Assembly: GCA_012840465.1 (NCBI GenBank)
Contig: DULJ01000048.1
Span: 124,001-188,000, forward strand
Direction: 5' to 3'
Length of the DNA stretch: 64,000 nt
Source of the DNA: Caryophanales bacterium
GTDB taxonomy: Bacteria; Bacillota; Bacilli; Bacillales; Bacillaceae_J
Shown here: positions 16,136-24,146 of the stretch, in pieces
Position numbering within the stretch: position 1 is the first letter of the stretch
How the letters are laid out: each line of letters starts with the position of its first letter
The notes under the pieces: generated by a model
Databases searched by the model: none
What the model was told of the DNA's origin: nothing
What the model saw: only the letters and a program-made list of their open reading frames with translations
Made by a program: the position numbers and the translations under genes

Positions 16136-17260
16136 TTACTTTGATATGTTCAAATTCGAGCTATTCACATTCCCACGTAACCCCCGCTCAGCAAGGATTG
16201 GTAATACATGATCACGGAAATAAGGGAATTCAGCATTATAATCAACAAACGATAAGGTGGTTCCTTTAAATCCTGCTTCAGCAAGTGCAGTGATTCCGTC
16301 GGCGACTTGTTGTGGTGTTCCCACTAACGGAAATCCACCATGTCCTAGGGCAAACCGTTCACGCAATAAATTTAAAACTTCATGTGGGAAAGAATAGCAA
16401 TTAGCGAATTGCATTTTAATAACATTTTCAACAGCTGTCCAATCCGCGTTCGTTCTGGCAGCATAATCCCAATATCGAAGCGCCTCCTCCTCGGTTGGAC
16501 GGCAAATGACATGGGAAAACGTTAGAACATCAACATCCCGACCGTTTTCAGCCGCTTGATCCTTTATTGCTTGTATTTCAGCTTTTGAATTTTCCAATTC
16601 GATCGCTGGTGTGAATAAGAAATTGGCATTACGAGTTGCGAAATCGCGTCCCTCCTTTGATCCGGCGGCATTGATAATCGGAATATCACTTTCTGGGCGA
16701 GGGTCACCTTTTACACGTTTAAGGTTGAAATAGTTTCCTTCCCAATCAAAATAGTCTTCTTTCTGCCATAGCTTTTGAATGATATCAAACCACTCTTGCG
16801 CATATCCGTAACGCTCATCGTGACTATCAGATAAAGCAAGCCCTAAAGCCTCGTATTCTGGTCGGTGCCAGCCTGCAACAATATTCAAACCAGCACGACC
16901 GTTTCCAATTTGATTCATCGTTACTAGCTGTTTCGCAACAACGACCGGATGATTGATAGCAGTATGAATCGTCGAGATGACACTAATATTTTTTGTTGAT
17001 GCCAAAAGTCCTGCTGCCCAAGTGGTCGTCTCAAGAACGGAACCATGAAAATCAATTTCTTCGCCCGGAGTACCTACCCATCGTGCTACCGGCAGCATAA
17101 AATCTATGTCTGCTTCATCTAACATCTGCGCAAGTTTAAGATTGTTTTCCCATGAATTTAACCATCTTTCAGGAGCCTTTGTAATCGTCATTCCTCCAAC
17201 ACAATTTGTACAAAACGTACCTAGTAAAAAACGATCCTTTCTAAACATAGAATTCACCAT
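16136..17260 (-). CDS. LLM-class flavin-dependent monooxygenase (RutA/SfnG-like)
   Basis: A luciferase-like TIM-barrel flavoenzyme of 374 residues. The segment LNIVAGWHRPEYEALGL matches the RutA pyrimidine monooxygenase pattern (VTGWQKPEYEQMG), and the C-terminal GHGGFPLVGTPQQVADGI is the flavin-binding end typical of the class. RutA-like members use a flavin-N5-oxide or peroxide to break amide, C-S or C-halogen bonds and need FMNH2 from a partner reductase. The start ATG at 17260 has a perfect AGGAGG; a longer in-frame version would extend into a palindromic repeat and is rejected. It lies downstream of the amine-oxidation cluster, after a 237-base gap. Substrate unknown. Confidence 0.85.
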   Translation of the reverse strand: MVNSMFRKDRFLLGTFCTNCVGGMTITKAPERWLNSWENNLKLAQMLDEADIDFMLPVARWVGTPGEEIDFHGSVLETTTWAAGLLASTKNISVISTIHTAINHPVVVAKQLVTMNQIGNGRAGLNIVAGWHRPEYEALGLALSDSHDERYGYAQEWFDIIQKLWQKEDYFDWEGNYFNLKRVKGDPRPESDIPIINAAGSKEGRDFATRNANFLFTPAIELENSKAEIQAIKDQAAENGRDVDVLTFSHVICRPTEEEALRYWDYAARTNADWTAVENVIKMQFANCYSFPHEVLNLLRERFALGHGGFPLVGTPQQVADGITALAEAGFKGTTLSFVDYNAEFPYFRDHVLPILAERGLRGNVNSSNLNISK

Positions 17261-17281
17261 TATTTTTCCTCCTATCAAATT

Positions 17282-17468
17282 CGCCTTGGCGTATTTGCGC
17301 CCAGATTTTATCGAGCTCGCTCGATAATTACCTTTTAAAATCTGTGGCATCCGCCGGAGGCTTTAACTTTATTCAGCAGGGGTTGGTACCCTCACTGAAT
17401 TTAAAATACTAATTTGCATTCATCTCACCACTTATGGAAGTGGGAGACTTCTGCTAAATGAAGTTAAA
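17282..17468. repeat. Palindrome-rich element, possible IS200/IS605-type end or structured RNA relic
   Basis: The arms at 17362-17378 (TTTAACTTTATTCAGCA) and 17452-17468 (TGCTAAATGAAGTTAAA) are inverted repeats with two mismatches. They enclose two smaller hairpins, GGGT/ACCC at about 17380-17392 and CTCACCACTT/AAGTGGGAG at about 17424-17446. Between 17282 and 17340 there are further palindromes (CGCCTTGGCG, TATCGAGC-TC-GCTCGATA). The density of hairpins and the lack of a reading frame suggest an element end, a MITE or a structured leader. It sits between the amidotransferase and monooxygenase genes. The IS605 link is from memory of similar Bacillus repeats and is uncertain. Confidence 0.45.
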
Positions 17469-17497
17469 ATTGTGTCTTTGAAACTACCTTATTGAAC

Positions 17498-18214
17498 CTA
17501 TTTGCAACTTTTATGTTTTAGCCTGCCTGTAGTCAGTTCACACCCAGAAAATAATGGGATTTGTTTAACATTAGTAGCTGTCGGAAAAATTGCTTGGAAT
17601 AAAAAATCATCTTGACTATGGAGTGAGGTTGATGCGCATCTAACATCATCAAGATCGAATACATACATCCGGTTATCGTCATTACCGGCATATAAAAGAG
17701 TATCTTGATCTTTTTGGAAGACAACTAAATTGGCTTTGCCCTCTAATTTCTGATGTGTTAATTCTAGTGAAATGACAGGATCCTTTTGCTCTTTTGTTTT
17801 CGTTAAATAATATTGGTATCCTATTTCACTATCAGAAGTACCTTGCAATTCATTGATAAATAAAGGACGAAACTGATCATGGTTGGTAAAATATCCATTA
17901 TGTGCAAAAGCTAAAGACTCTTCTTCATTTAAGTACGGCTGAGAATTGTTAAAGGCCATGGATTTCATTAAACTTGGTCTGCGCAAATGGACGAGATATT
18001 CTTTTGCTTCAAGCCCCTTTAGAGTTTGCGGGGCAAGAACATCATTTCTCACACCTTCGATCGCACGGTATCTTCGAATCTGTCCATTGTCACATTTCCA
18101 AGCAACACCCCATCCAAAACCGGCAATTCCATATTTATCCAGTAGACTTGCATAATGAAAAATCCATTCAATTGGAATCGATTCTTCAGATTTAACTGTA
18201 AGTAATTCACACAT
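17498..18214 (-). CDS. Class II glutamine amidotransferase-like protein (AtdA2/TdnT-like)
   Basis: 238 residues beginning MCELL, so Cys2 becomes the N-terminal nucleophile after Met removal, as in class II (Ntn) amidotransferases. Other landmarks are GIAGFGWGVAWKCDNG, VHLRRPS (substrate Arg loop) and AFAHNGYFTN (conserved NG). In proteobacterial aniline operons (tdnT, atdA2) a protein of this type sits next to the GS-like gamma-glutamylanilide synthase, where it is thought to act on gamma-glutamyl amides. Here it lies 82 bases after an 88-residue gene and near the GS-like gene, giving the same pairing. There is no synthase domain, so it is a stand-alone glutaminase or amidohydrolase module. 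The start has GGAG about 10 bases upstream. Confidence 0.82.
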   Translation of the reverse strand: MCELLTVKSEESIPIEWIFHYASLLDKYGIAGFGWGVAWKCDNGQIRRYRAIEGVRNDVLAPQTLKGLEAKEYLVHLRRPSLMKSMAFNNSQPYLNEEESLAFAHNGYFTNHDQFRPLFINELQGTSDSEIGYQYYLTKTKEQKDPVISLELTHQKLEGKANLVVFQKDQDTLLYAGNDDNRMYVFDLDDVRCASTSLHSQDDFLFQAIFPTATNVKQIPLFSGCELTTGRLKHKSCK

Positions 18215-18296
18215 CCATTCCCACTCCTAAATTAATAATCTTACTATATTCAAATAAAATCCCCATCAGGGTCATCCCCTGACAGGAATCTTATTA

Positions 18297-18563
18297 CTAG
18301 GTGATCCGTTGTTGGATCGTGTGATTCCAAGGTTTCCAGATATCGAGTGTGGAAACAACTTCCATCACTCTAGCATAATCATCACGATCAATTGAAAGCC
18401 AATCTTCTTCCTCTTCCGTATAAATACTTCTATTAATAACAGTAGCGGTTCTGACCGCCTCAGCCAACCCTTCGTAGATTCCAATTGTTTTGCGGAGGCG
18501 ATCAATTTGTTTTAGTAATTCTATGTTCAAAATCTCTACGTTTTTTTGATCCATTTCTGTCAT
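18297..18563 (-). CDS. Small uncharacterised protein (88 aa) in the amine-oxidation cluster
   Basis: 88 residues, soluble and acidic, mostly predicted helical. The first half is KNVEILNIELLKQIDRLRKT; the middle has an acidic stretch (TEEEEDWLSIDRDDYA). No catalytic motif or family was recognised. The ATG at 18563 has GAGGTGG about 7 bases upstream, and the gene is 39 bases after the GS-like gene, so it is probably really translated as part of the operon. Downstream is a small hairpin (TCAGGG/CCCTGA at about 18267-18284) before the amidotransferase gene. It could be an accessory or adaptor subunit; function unknown. Confidence 0.7.
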   Translation of the reverse strand: MTEMDQKNVEILNIELLKQIDRLRKTIGIYEGLAEAVRTATVINRSIYTEEEEDWLSIDRDDYARVMEVVSTLDIWKPWNHTIQQRIT

Positions 18564-18602
18564 TAACCTACCACCTCAGCTTTCTATCGTAGACTAATAA
18601 AA

Positions 18603-20111
18603 CTAGAAGATTTCAAAATACTCCTTATGCTCCCATTGGGTTACAATATTTTGATAGTCTGCTACCTTCTCATTCTCTACATAAGCCATGTAGCGGGAGA
18701 TTTCACTTTCTTTCATTCTAATAATATAGTCAACAAACAACTTACCCATTCTATTCTGATATAATTCATTTTCACGTAGGGAGTCGATTGCCTCCTGAAG
18801 GCTCTTCGGTATAAACTCGCGCTCATCCGTATATGCCTCACTGCTCGCTGGTCCTGGGTCTAAGCGGTTTTCTACTCCATCTAAACCTGCGAAAATCTGT
18901 GATGCAAAATACAGATAAGGATTCGCTGCCGGTTCACCAGCTCTATTTTCAAAGTGGGTCGCTTTATCTCCGTAACCTCCTAAAACACGAATCATCGTTC
19001 CACGGTTGTCAACACCCCATCCCGCACGGTCGGGTGCTAATGAATTCGGCTTGAAACGTTTATAGCCATTGATCGTCGGTGTTGTAAATACTGTTGCGGC
19101 TCTGGTATGCTTCAGGATCCCTGCAGTATATTGCTTTCCTAGTACAGATAAGGACTCCGTTTCAACTTCTGGCATAAACAGATTCTCCCCTGTATTTACA
19201 TCGACTAATGATTGATGCAAATGCCAACCACTTGAGAAAAAACCAGGGATGGAAGGGCGGCACATAAACGTTGCTAAATAACCATGTCTTTTACAAATTT
19301 GTTTAACAGCTGTTCTGAATAACAGCATTGCATCTGCCGCTTCGATTCCACGCATCGGCGCAAATGTTACCTCAATTTGGCTAGGTCCCCACTCATCTTC
19401 AATCGTGCGTAATGGTAGCCCAAGCGCCTCAATGTTTTCGACGATAAGTTGAATGACCTCATCGATTTCATCATTATGTGCTTCCAACTGATACTGGTAT
19501 CCTCTTGCAACCGGTCTTACCTTCGGCGGCTCTCCAGGTGAACCGGGTGCTCCTAAAAACTCCGGATTTATTTCATCACTTACAATCTTTGTTAATGAGA
19601 ATTCCACTTCAAGGCCTGCTATTAAATCAAAGCCTTTTCCATTTAATTCTTTTAAAGCTTTGCGACAAATTTGCCGACTGTCAAAAGGAAGTATTTCACC
19701 TGTTTTTAAGTAAGCATCCGATAAGATCCAACCGGTATTTGGAGCCCAAGGAAGAACCTTGAACGTAAGTGGGTCTGGTACAAGTGAATAGTTCGGACAG
19801 CCCGTCAATTCCTCAAGATCGAATCCGCCACCTTTAATAAACGGGTTAAACACAATCGCATTGGCTGTATCAAAAAAGAGAGGACCCGTATTAAAATCAA
19901 TGCCATCCTTAAGAGCACTCATAAAAGCTGGTATTGTTAATGTTTTCGCTCTTGAGATACCATGTTGATCAGCCCAAGCTACACGTATGACGCGAAGATT
20001 GTTCTCTTCAATTGTTTCAAAAATTTGTTCCGCCGCCTTCATTTGGTCTTCATTCCATAAATTATGGCGAGCAATAAACCCTTCATTTGTCACTTTTAGC
20101 ATTTCACTCAT
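18603..20111 (-). CDS. Glutamine synthetase-like gamma-glutamyl ligase (gamma-glutamylanilide synthase-like)
   Basis: 502 residues with both GS domains: N-terminal beta-grasp (VAWADQHGISRAKTLTIPAF) and the catalytic barrel. The barrel has LEVEFSL (Glu metal ligand), GWHLHQSL (His), NGYKRFKPNSLAPDRAGWG (glutamate/ATP Arg region) and ENRAGEPAANPYLYFA. It diverges from true GlnA and groups by motif with GSIII-like PuuA/IpuC/AtdA1 enzymes, which ligate glutamate to an amine using ATP. It lies directly after the Rieske oxygenase genes and before the amidotransferase-like gene, as in aniline clusters. The ATG at 20111 has GGAGAGG upstream. The amine substrate cannot be deduced. Confidence 0.87.
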   Translation of the reverse strand: MSEMLKVTNEGFIARHNLWNEDQMKAAEQIFETIEENNLRVIRVAWADQHGISRAKTLTIPAFMSALKDGIDFNTGPLFFDTANAIVFNPFIKGGGFDLEELTGCPNYSLVPDPLTFKVLPWAPNTGWILSDAYLKTGEILPFDSRQICRKALKELNGKGFDLIAGLEVEFSLTKIVSDEINPEFLGAPGSPGEPPKVRPVARGYQYQLEAHNDEIDEVIQLIVENIEALGLPLRTIEDEWGPSQIEVTFAPMRGIEAADAMLLFRTAVKQICKRHGYLATFMCRPSIPGFFSSGWHLHQSLVDVNTGENLFMPEVETESLSVLGKQYTAGILKHTRAATVFTTPTINGYKRFKPNSLAPDRAGWGVDNRGTMIRVLGGYGDKATHFENRAGEPAANPYLYFASQIFAGLDGVENRLDPGPASSEAYTDEREFIPKSLQEAIDSLRENELYQNRMGKLFVDYIIRMKESEISRYMAYVENEKVADYQNIVTQWEHKEYFEIF

Positions 20112-20154
20112 TATTATCCTCTCCTTATAATTGAATTTTAAATATTCAGATATA

Positions 20155-20733
20155 TCAAAGTATAAAAGTCATATTTTCATGGCCCTGGTCACTGTCAATC
20201 AAATTCACTTGTTTAACAACTATCTTCCATTCTCCATCTTCTTTTTTAAGGCGGTAGCCGTTCCAGCCTGAATATAATTTTTGTTTACCTGTTCTAAGTT
20301 CAGTTAGCACAAAATTAGCTCTTACACGGAGTTGGTCTTCACTGGCCTCCTGCCAGACTTCAATATTACTCAACATCCGCAGCGTACGAGAAGCTGGAAT
20401 TTGTGAATAGGCATAACCAGTACGAAGTCGATAAATACGATCTTCAAGACGTCTTCGGTCATCAAAGGCATGGGAAACTTCCTTCAGCGGGTTTCCCCCG
20501 CCAGGTGTAATCGGAACCCAATAGAGACATTCTGAACTAAATAAATCAAGCCAATCTTCCATTCTACCTTCATCAACCAGGCGCGACTCCCGAAACAAAA
20601 ACTGTTCTATTTCGCGACAAGTCTCAGGACTGACTTTGCCTACTTCCAAACTCCAATCCTTCAACCCATCCAGAATTTCTGAGTAGTATTTGTTATTGAT
20701 ATAATAGGAAACCTTTGAACTATCTTTTATCAT
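20155..20733 (-). CDS. Rieske aromatic ring-hydroxylating oxygenase, beta subunit
   Basis: 192 residues of the small-subunit (NTF2-like/SnoaL fold) family. It has the hallmark ESRLVDEGRMEDWLDLFSSE near residues 48-67, YWVPITPGGGNP and the central HAFDDRRRLEDRIYRLRTG. The beta subunit is structural in the alpha3beta3 oxygenase. The start overlaps the alpha-subunit stop by 4 bases (ATGA), so the two are translated together in equal amounts. The C-terminal VVKQVNLIDSDQG is typical. Confidence 0.92.
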   Translation of the reverse strand: MIKDSSKVSYYINNKYYSEILDGLKDWSLEVGKVSPETCREIEQFLFRESRLVDEGRMEDWLDLFSSECLYWVPITPGGGNPLKEVSHAFDDRRRLEDRIYRLRTGYAYSQIPASRTLRMLSNIEVWQEASEDQLRVRANFVLTELRTGKQKLYSGWNGYRLKKEDGEWKIVVKQVNLIDSDQGHENMTFIL

Positions 20734-22064
20734 ACCGGTGACACACCTCCTTTAACATTTTCACAAAGCGTTTTCATTGTTGGCTGACACATCAATCGTT
20801 TCCATTCTTGGTAATAGTTACGGATGTGCAATTCGTCCGTTACGGGACCTGTCACAACCCCATGTTCGTCCACTGTTTGGCGGCCCGGTATTCCCAGCCC
20901 GCGGCCAGTATGAATCCATTCCACTTCAGGTATTGTTAAGCCAAGATGACATTCTTCAAAATTGGTCATATCATCAGGCTCACCAAATGCCGGAAAATCT
21001 TCTTGGGTGCGCATTCTTAGTAAATTAATCTCTTCAGGTAAACCTTCTACCATTGTTGAATACCAAATCAACTCAGTTTTATCGACAGCATAGGGTTGAA
21101 TCACTTGAATTTGATTTCCAATCAAACAAAGGTTTGGAAATATATTAAGATTCATTTGGGCACCGATAGCTTGATCCAATAAGGCATCAGCTTGTTCTTG
21201 GTACCGCTCCCTAATCATTTCTTCATATACTTCTCTTCCAGGCTGCGGGCGCTGTTGTTTCCAGAAATCTCCGGTGTTTTTATAGTTGGGACGTTGGTCA
21301 ATAAACGTATGCCCATTGCCAAGATATTGAACTACCATTGGACCATAATCAGGACTTTCAGCAAAATAAGCCATATCCTTTTCTTCACCCATCCGCTCTG
21401 CTGTTTCAAATAATGAACGATGTGAGAACGATACATGGTATCCATCAGCTGCATTATCGTATGTTAATTTCCAATTGCCTTTATAAACCATGCGGTGTGC
21501 ATTGCCGACTAAAATGTTCTTCCCATCGTAACGATCAAGCCATTGATCCAATAATTCCCTTGCAGCACCTAAGTAATCAATGAGGGCAGGAGCATTTAGA
21601 TTTAACGTTCCAAAAATAAAGCCCCGGTAGCTTTCTACTCTTGCTTGCTTTAACCCCCATTCGTTCGTATCAAAATCCTCTCCATATGCTTTAGGCCAAG
21701 GTACACCAGCTAACTCCCCGTTGTTTTTGAAGTTCCAGCCATGATAGGGACACGTAAACACCTTGGCAGAACCCCGTTCACTCCGGCAAACCGTAGCCCC
21801 TCGGTGTGTACAGCGATTGAACAATGCCCGAAATTCATCATGGCGATCTCTAACCACAATGATTGGACGGCTGCCCAGGTAACCGGTTTTATAGTCATTA
21901 ACATTCGGAACTTCACTTTCATGTGCCAAGTAAACCCACGTCTGTCCAAAGATCTTAGTCATTTCCTCGGCAAAAATTGCAGAATCAGTGTAAAGCTTTT
22001 GATGAACCCGATCATGTTTAATAAAGTTATCCCAATTATGTTCGTTTTTATTTGTTCCATTCAT
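20730..22064 (-). CDS. Rieske aromatic ring-hydroxylating oxygenase, alpha subunit (aniline dioxygenase-like)
   Basis: 444 residues. The Rieske 2Fe-2S motif C-x-H-x17-C-x2-H lies at about 85-108 (NRCTHRGA ... FTCPYHGW). The mononuclear iron site shows YDNAADGYHVSFSH, with His near 210 and 215. The later stretch FPAFGEPDDMTNFEECHLG is in the region where the third ligand or partner residues sit. It activates O2 to hydroxylate an aromatic or amide substrate. Start ATG 22064 is preferred over GTG 22073 because AGGTGG is correctly spaced only to the former. The association with a GS-like and an amidotransferase-like gene points to an aniline-type amine substrate. No reductase or ferredoxin gene is in the window. 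Confidence 0.93.
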   Translation of the reverse strand: MNGTNKNEHNWDNFIKHDRVHQKLYTDSAIFAEEMTKIFGQTWVYLAHESEVPNVNDYKTGYLGSRPIIVVRDRHDEFRALFNRCTHRGATVCRSERGSAKVFTCPYHGWNFKNNGELAGVPWPKAYGEDFDTNEWGLKQARVESYRGFIFGTLNLNAPALIDYLGAARELLDQWLDRYDGKNILVGNAHRMVYKGNWKLTYDNAADGYHVSFSHRSLFETAERMGEEKDMAYFAESPDYGPMVVQYLGNGHTFIDQRPNYKNTGDFWKQQRPQPGREVYEEMIRERYQEQADALLDQAIGAQMNLNIFPNLCLIGNQIQVIQPYAVDKTELIWYSTMVEGLPEEINLLRMRTQEDFPAFGEPDDMTNFEECHLGLTIPEVEWIHTGRGLGIPGRQTVDEHGVVTGPVTDELHIRNYYQEWKRLMCQPTMKTLCENVKGGVSPV

Positions 22065-22085
22065 TCGTTCCACCTACCTCATTTT

Positions 22086-22862
22086 TTATAGTGCCAGGTA
22101 GCCGCCATCAACTACCAAGGAAGAACCCGTTACAAAGGACGCTTCATCACAGGCTAAAAAAACAATGCAATTCGCAATTTCTCTTGGATCTGCATATCTT
22201 CCAAGCGGCTGTACGCCTTCAACCGCCTGCCAAAATCCATCTAAATCTGGCGTATGCTCAGTTGTAATCTGATTTGTCTTTGTCACCCCAGGTGCCACAC
22301 ATGTTACACGGATTCCACTTTTTGCATATCGTGTTGCTAATGACCTGGTCATCTGTAAAATTGCAGCCTTTGTCATGTTATAAAGGAACGTACTTTTGCC
22401 CATCATTTCTTGACCAACATAGCCTGAAACCGAACTTAAATTTACGATTACTCCTCCGTTTTGTTTCATCATCTCTGGAATAACACTTTTGCAGTTTAAA
22501 AACATGCTTTTCAAATTAACATTGATAACATGGTCAAAATCTTCAACCGATGTTTCCGTTATATCTTGAATCCAATGGATCCCAGCATTATTGACTAAAA
22601 TATCAATCTTACCAAAGCGTTCAAGCGCTGTTTCTTTTAATAATTGTGCCGTTGTTTCCAAAGAAACATCTCCACTAACGGTCGTGCATCGATCAGGACA
22701 ATCCAACTCCGCAGCAATTTCTTCTAAACTAGCTTGACTAATATCATTTAAAACTAATTTTGCCCCTTCTTCCGCAAATCTTTTGGCTGTTGCTCTTCCA
22801 ATCCCACTTCCTGCTCCAGTGATGATTGCTACTTTATTAGTTAACCTTTGCTGGTTCTGCAT
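22086..22862 (-). CDS. SDR-family dehydrogenase
   Basis: 258 residues with TGAGSGIG near the N-terminus, NNAG, Ser in NLSSVSGYVG, the YNMTK active-site pair and C-terminal VVDGGYLAL. The start ATG at 22862 has AAAGGAGG and overlaps the upstream flavoprotein gene by 26 bases; only 21 bases separate it from the Rieske alpha gene. In dioxygenase operons an SDR commonly rearomatises the cis-diol, so that role fits here. Other alcohol or keto substrates are equally compatible with the motifs. Confidence 0.87.
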   Translation of the reverse strand: MQNQQRLTNKVAIITGAGSGIGRATAKRFAEEGAKLVLNDISQASLEEIAAELDCPDRCTTVSGDVSLETTAQLLKETALERFGKIDILVNNAGIHWIQDITETSVEDFDHVINVNLKSMFLNCKSVIPEMMKQNGGVIVNLSSVSGYVGQEMMGKSTFLYNMTKAAILQMTRSLATRYAKSGIRVTCVAPGVTKTNQITTEHTPDLDGFWQAVEGVQPLGRYADPREIANCIVFLACDEASFVTGSSLVVDGGYLAL

Positions 22863-24078
22863 TGCGAATTTCCTCCTTTAAGAATGCTGGTAGATCTTCA
22901 GGATTAAGTCCTAAATCGATAACAGCGATTTGATCAAGAACCGCATCCTCATTTGGCGGCATGATTGGCGCAGTAAACGCATCACGAACCATTCTTTCAA
23001 ATGGCAGACCTTTTACTAATCCGTGAGCACCGCAAGCGATTGATGCTGATCGAACGGTTTTGCTTACCGCTTGCATCATGATATATTTTGCACGTAAGCA
23101 AGCGGCATACGTTTCAGGTCCAGGTCCTTTCGTATCATGTAGCCAGGCTGCATGATACACCATTAGTCTTGCTGCTTCCATTTCCGAGAAAATTTCACCA
23201 GCACGTAGGCGCATTGCAGGATGATAGCCCATAGGCTGTGAGTATCCTTTTGGTTTACGCGTTGTTAACGTTTCTTTTACCCAGTTCGCAATACCGCGAC
23301 CAATGCCGTAGTACATCGAGGCAAATGTACCAAATGCCCAAGCTGCATTTTTAAAAATAAAGGATTGTAAGAAAGCTTCTGTTTTATGAAGAACAGCACT
23401 TTCCGGTACAAAAACATCATTATATTCAACTGTGTTACTGCGAGTGGCGCGCATTCCCAATGTATCCCAAACATCAATAACGTTAATGCCTTCCGATTTA
23501 GTTGAGATAAAGAAGCCAATGCTGCTTTGCGGATTGTCGTTTTCTTCCGGATGGGCAAACAGATAAACATAGTCACTGGCTTCAAACATAGATGCAAACG
23601 CTTTCCTTCCATTTAATATATAACCGCTATCGACTTTTCTGGCAATCAACGAAGGTGTGTAAGATTGCCCGATTAAACTGGACGATGTAGGTTCTGAAAC
23701 AGATTGGCAAATTAATTTCCCTTCTTTGATGACAAGGTCAGCTATTTCTTGCTTCTTTTCTTCCGCGATATCCGGATTTTCCATGATAGCAGCAGTTCCT
23801 GCTGCATGCATATTCCATGACATCGCTGTTGCTGCGCAGCCTTGTGCTAATTCCTCAACAGCAATTGTGTATCCCAAGAAACCAGACCCTAATCCGCCAT
23901 ATTTTTTTGGAATGGTTAAACCAAATAAACCAGCTTCAAAGAGCTTTTGATAGTTTTCAACTGGTGATGTACGATTGCGGTCATGCTCGTCGGCACGTAA
24001 AGCAAAATCCTGTGCCAGCTCCTTACAAATTTCCTTCCATTTCTTTTGCTCCGCTGTTAATTCAAAATTAATTGACAT
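22837..24078 (-). CDS. Acyl-CoA dehydrogenase-like flavoprotein
   Basis: 413 residues with the ACAD fold: N-terminal helical domain (LFGLTIPKKYGGLGSGF), a beta domain (SGYILNGRKAFASMFEASDY) and a C-terminal helical domain (SIACGAHGLVKGLPFERMVRDA). The C-terminus ends with IMPPNEDAVLDQIAV, unusual for fatty-acid ACADs. Within this fold there are both CoA-ester dehydrogenases and FMN-dependent monooxygenases (DszC-like, nitroalkane-type), and the cluster context makes the latter plausible. It is the first gene of the tight flavoprotein-SDR-Rieske set. The ATG at 24078 has AGGAGAG upstream. Substrate unknown. Confidence 0.8.
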   Translation of the reverse strand: MSINFELTAEQKKWKEICKELAQDFALRADEHDRNRTSPVENYQKLFEAGLFGLTIPKKYGGLGSGFLGYTIAVEELAQGCAATAMSWNMHAAGTAAIMENPDIAEEKKQEIADLVIKEGKLICQSVSEPTSSSLIGQSYTPSLIARKVDSGYILNGRKAFASMFEASDYVYLFAHPEENDNPQSSIGFFISTKSEGINVIDVWDTLGMRATRSNTVEYNDVFVPESAVLHKTEAFLQSFIFKNAAWAFGTFASMYYGIGRGIANWVKETLTTRKPKGYSQPMGYHPAMRLRAGEIFSEMEAARLMVYHAAWLHDTKGPGPETYAACLRAKYIMMQAVSKTVRSASIACGAHGLVKGLPFERMVRDAFTAPIMPPNEDAVLDQIAVIDLGLNPEDLPAFLKEEIRNAEPAKVN

Positions 24079-24146
24079 CCATCATCTCTCCTAATTTATT
24101 AAATTTTTTATGTTAAAAAACATAGTTGTTAAATTTGTTTAGAAAA

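Noticed and set aside
17260-17350. A longer N-terminus for the flavin monooxygenase
   Set aside because: It would be translated from a palindromic repeat, and the ATG at 17260 has a perfect AGGAGG.
18267-18284. Hairpin TCAGGG/CCCTGA between the 88-residue gene and the amidotransferase gene as a terminator
   Set aside because: Only 6 bp with a weak T-rich tail (TTTTATTT) after a G run; at most an attenuator, so not listed as a separate feature.
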